This document shows, one piece after another, positions 5,499 through 7,469 of a stretch of DNA of 7,469 nt; position 1 is the stretch's first letter; the number at the start of each line of letters is the position of its first letter. Both the position numbers and the translations under genes were made by a program. The stretch spans positions 1 through 7,469 of the forward strand of contig MFAF01000142.1 in the NCBI GenBank assembly GCA_001774505.1, given 5' to 3'. Origin of the DNA: Candidatus Coatesbacteria bacterium RBG_13_66_14 (GTDB lineage Bacteria; RBG-13-66-14). The notes beneath the pieces were generated by a model. It had not been told where the DNA came from, made no database searches, and saw only the letters and a list, made by a program, of their open reading frames with translations.

Positions 5499-7198
5499 TG
5501 CGCGACCTCGTCATAGACGTCAACTATCCCGAGGGGGCCCAGTGGCCCCCGGCCGGCGAGCTCATCCGCCTCGACGACCTCCCGCGGTCGGGGGGGTTCG
5601 GCCTGTTCCAGGCGGTGCGCGCCGCGGCGAAATTCCCGCACTACCGGCGCGTCTACCTCGCGTGCAAGGACCAGCGCCACGTGAAAAACTGGCTCCTCCT
5701 CGCAGCCCTTTACCTGGGCGAGGCGGTCTGGTTTGTCCCGCTCGTCACGCCGGTCCAGCGCATCACCAAGGGCGGGCTCCTCTGGACGCTGCCCTTTTTT
5801 CGGAAAATCCCGTCCCGCGTGGCGGCGCGGGAATTCACCCGAAAACTCCGGGCGACCGTCCCCCACGGCGCTCCGCCCATAGTCGGGGGCGTGCTCCTCT
5901 TGGCCCACTCGTACCCGCCCTCCGCGGGGGGAATCCAGACCTCGATGGTCCACGCCGCCGAGGGTTTCGCCAAACGCGGCCTCCCCGTCCGCGTTCTCGA
6001 CGGCTACCGCGCCGGCTGGCGTAACTACGACGCGGACAGCCCGGTGCCCGTCCGCCGCGTCTATACCGGGAGGCGCTTCCGGCTGGGCGAGTACCGCAGA
6101 TTGGCGCTCCGGGCCGCCGAGAGCGCAAGCCTCCTCCCCGGACGGCCGCCATCCGAGGAAATTATAGGGACGGTCGGGAAATATCTCGCCGCCTGCACCG
6201 CGGGGAAAACCGCCGAGTTTTTAGCGAACTTCGAGGCCGCCTGCCGGCTCATCGCCGAAGGCACGCCGGACACGGTCCACGCGGGGTACTGCCACCCGGA
6301 TTCCATGGTGGCGATGCTCCTGGCGGCGATCGGCGGCTGGCCCTTTCTCATATACGCCCACGGCACCGAGACCCTGCGCTTCACCAAGGACAAGCGCCTG
6401 GCGCCTTTCTTTGATAAAAGTTACCGCGCCGCGGCGGCGGTGCTGGCCAACGCCCATTACTGCGCCGAGATAGTCGAGAAGGGCCACGGCGTGCCCCCGG
6501 AGAGAATCCACATCATCCACCCCGGCGTGGACTTCGCCCATTTCGCCGCCCCGCCGGTCGAGGGCCTCCTCGACGCGCTCCGCCGGCGCCACCGCATCCC
6601 GCCCGGCGCGAGGGTGCTCTTCATCGTCGGCCGCGTGATCCCGCTCAAGGGGTTCGACACCGTTCTCAAGGCCCTGCCCCGGGTTTTGAAAGAATTCCCT
6701 GAAACCGTGCTCCTCCTGGGCGGCGACGGCTTCTACCTCCCGCGCATCCGCCAAATGGTCGTCGAGCTGGGCCTGACGGACGCGGTGCGCCTCCTGGGAA
6801 AAATCCCCGACGAGGAGCTGGCGGCCTGCTACCACCTGGCCGACCTGTACGTGATGCCCAGCCGGGACGACCCGCCGGGCTCCTTCGAGGGGTTCGGCAT
6901 CGTTTTCATGGAGGCCGGGGCGGCGGGTACGCCGCAGATCGGCGGCCGGTCGGGGGGCATCCCCGACGCGGTGCGCGACGGGGAGACGGGCCTGTTGTGC
7001 GACCCGTGGGACCCGGACGACCTGGCGGAGAAAATCCTGCGCCTCTGGCGCGACCCGGACCTTCTGAAAAGTTTGGGCGAAGGGGCGCGGCAGTGGGCCA
7101 CGGAGCAGGACTGGGAGCTGGTCATCGGGAGGAAGATGGCCCTGGATGAGCGGATGCGGGAATCGGCAGGTGCCGGGGAGTGGACGCCGCCGGGTTAG
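5498..7198 (+). CDS. GT4-type glycosyltransferase with an extra N-terminal domain
   Basis: A 566-residue retaining glycosyltransferase of GT-B fold, transferring a sugar from a nucleotide-sugar to an unidentified acceptor, probably for surface polysaccharide or glycolipid. The GT-B N-domain starts near 128 (VGGVLLLAHSYPPSAGGIQT, with the GGI loop at 144-146). HGTE is at 288-291 and HPGVD at 341-345. The nucleotide-sugar domain has GRVIPLKG (378-385, Arg379 and Lys384) and the E-x7-E motif EGFGIVFME (Glu464, Glu472). GGIPD and DGETGLL follow, as in typical GT4. Residues 1-127 are additional to the usual 370-420-residue family length; they have alternating hydrophobic stretches (51-56, 65-83) but no domain I can name. 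ATG 5498 overlaps the preceding TGA (TGATG), indicating translational coupling; the weak ribosome binding site agrees. The frame is open upstream to GTG 5339, but that overlaps the propeller gene. It ends 4 nt inside the convergent minus-strand gene. Confidence 0.9.
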   Translation: MRDLVIDVNYPEGAQWPPAGELIRLDDLPRSGGFGLFQAVRAAAKFPHYRRVYLACKDQRHVKNWLLLAALYLGEAVWFVPLVTPVQRITKGGLLWTLPFFRKIPSRVAAREFTRKLRATVPHGAPPIVGGVLLLAHSYPPSAGGIQTSMVHAAEGFAKRGLPVRVLDGYRAGWRNYDADSPVPVRRVYTGRRFRLGEYRRLALRAAESASLLPGRPPSEEIIGTVGKYLAACTAGKTAEFLANFEAACRLIAEGTPDTVHAGYCHPDSMVAMLLAAIGGWPFLIYAHGTETLRFTKDKRLAPFFDKSYRAAAAVLANAHYCAEIVEKGHGVPPERIHIIHPGVDFAHFAAPPVEGLLDALRRRHRIPPGARVLFIVGRVIPLKGFDTVLKALPRVLKEFPETVLLLGGDGFYLPRIRQMVVELGLTDAVRLLGKIPDEELAACYHLADLYVMPSRDDPPGSFEGFGIVFMEAGAAGTPQIGGRSGGIPDAVRDGETGLLCDPWDPDDLAEKILRLWRDPDLLKSLGEGARQWATEQDWELVIGRKMALDERMRESAGAGEWTPPG

Positions 7199-7469
7199 CG
7201 CAGGGCGCCGTCCATGAGGGACCGGTGCTCGGCTGACCCGCAGACCGAGACGTCGGGCGGGTCGTCCAAGAGCCGCCTCCGTTCGAGAGGGTCCAGCCCC
7301 AGGCGCAGACAGAGTTCCCCGAAGGCGCGGTCGTAATCGCTGAAACCGGGCAGCGGCAGGCCCAGGGCCAGCTTGAAGAGCCACACTCGCAGAACGTGGC
7401 GGCGGAGCGAATCGCGCTCCAGGCCGCCTTCTTTCAACGCCGCCAGGACGGCGTCCCGGGCCGCGGTCA
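7195..7469 (-). CDS. C-terminal end of an unidentified protein, weakly GH3-like
   Basis: The minus-strand frame is open across the right edge, giving 90 visible C-terminal residues that begin TARDAVLAALKEGGLERDSL. The TTG at 7437 is therefore not a reliable start. The stretch AVLAALKEGGLERDSLRRHVLRVWLFKLALGL resembles the end of the catalytic domain in glycoside hydrolase family 3 / NagZ enzymes, where a small-residue helix leads to S-x-R-R-V-L-x-L-K-x-x-L-G-L. A charged tail of about 45 residues follows, with DYDRAFGELCLRLGLDPLERRRLLDDPPD and two cysteines. No catalytic residues lie in the visible part, so the family call is tentative. Its TAA overlaps the glycosyltransferase TAG by 4 nt with no terminator between the convergent genes. 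Confidence 0.7.
   Translation of the reverse strand, partial: TAARDAVLAALKEGGLERDSLRRHVLRVWLFKLALGLPLPGFSDYDRAFGELCLRLGLDPLERRRLLDDPPDVSVCGSAEHRSLMDGALR

Noticed and set aside
6221..7384. 387-codon minus-strand open frame opposite the glycosyltransferase
   Set aside because: It is antisense to conserved GT4 motifs and has Arg/Ala/Pro-rich composition with no recognisable domain.

Overview
This is a GC-rich bacterial chromosome segment with densely packed genes. It carries six plus-strand genes and one gene entering from the right on the minus strand. PriA and PRPP synthetase are housekeeping genes, and I see no phage, transposase, CRISPR or defence genes. A Sec-exported metalloprotease ending in a T9SS/FlgD-Ig-like sorting tail, a type IV pilin-like protein and isolated short transcription units suggest a Gram-negative-type bacterium. 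The likeliest source is an uncultivated GC-rich lineage near the FCB group or candidate phyla such as Coatesbacteria or Eisenbacteria. That placement is an inference from protein style, not a phylogeny.

Layout. 1-603: C-terminal third of PriA helicase. 608-636: a near-consensus sigma70-type promoter (TTGACC, 17 nt, TATACT) right after the priA stop. 666-1160: a type IV prepilin or pseudopilin. 1161-1509: a 349-base gap holding an AT-rich island with a perfect TATAAT box, a long predicted leader and a GC-rich hairpin before the ribosome binding site. 1510-3405: a secreted HExxH metalloprotease. 3420-3486: a perfect 22-bp palindrome followed by a classical hairpin plus T-run terminator. 3521-3577: an extended -10 element and a 14-bp palindrome covering the ribosome binding site of prs. 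3583-4527: ribose-phosphate pyrophosphokinase. 4539-4568: a second copy of the same palindrome, here followed by T6. 4572-5498: an exported seven-repeat beta-propeller-like protein. 5498-7198: a GT4-type glycosyltransferase with an extra N-terminal domain, overlapping the previous stop by 1 nt. 7195-7469 (minus): C-terminal end of an uncertain protein, weakly GH3-like.

How the genes fit together. Most look like separate units. The metalloprotease and prs each have their own promoter signals and terminators. Only the beta-propeller and glycosyltransferase genes form a clear two-gene operon, with probable translational coupling. Pilin, protease, propeller protein and glycosyltransferase all concern the cell envelope or secretion, but nothing ties them into one pathway.

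The most unusual items are the repeated palindrome, the propeller gene's start immediately after that palindrome with no Shine-Dalgarno, the AT-rich promoter island, and the unassigned N-terminal domain of the glycosyltransferase. I found no convincing wholly new system.
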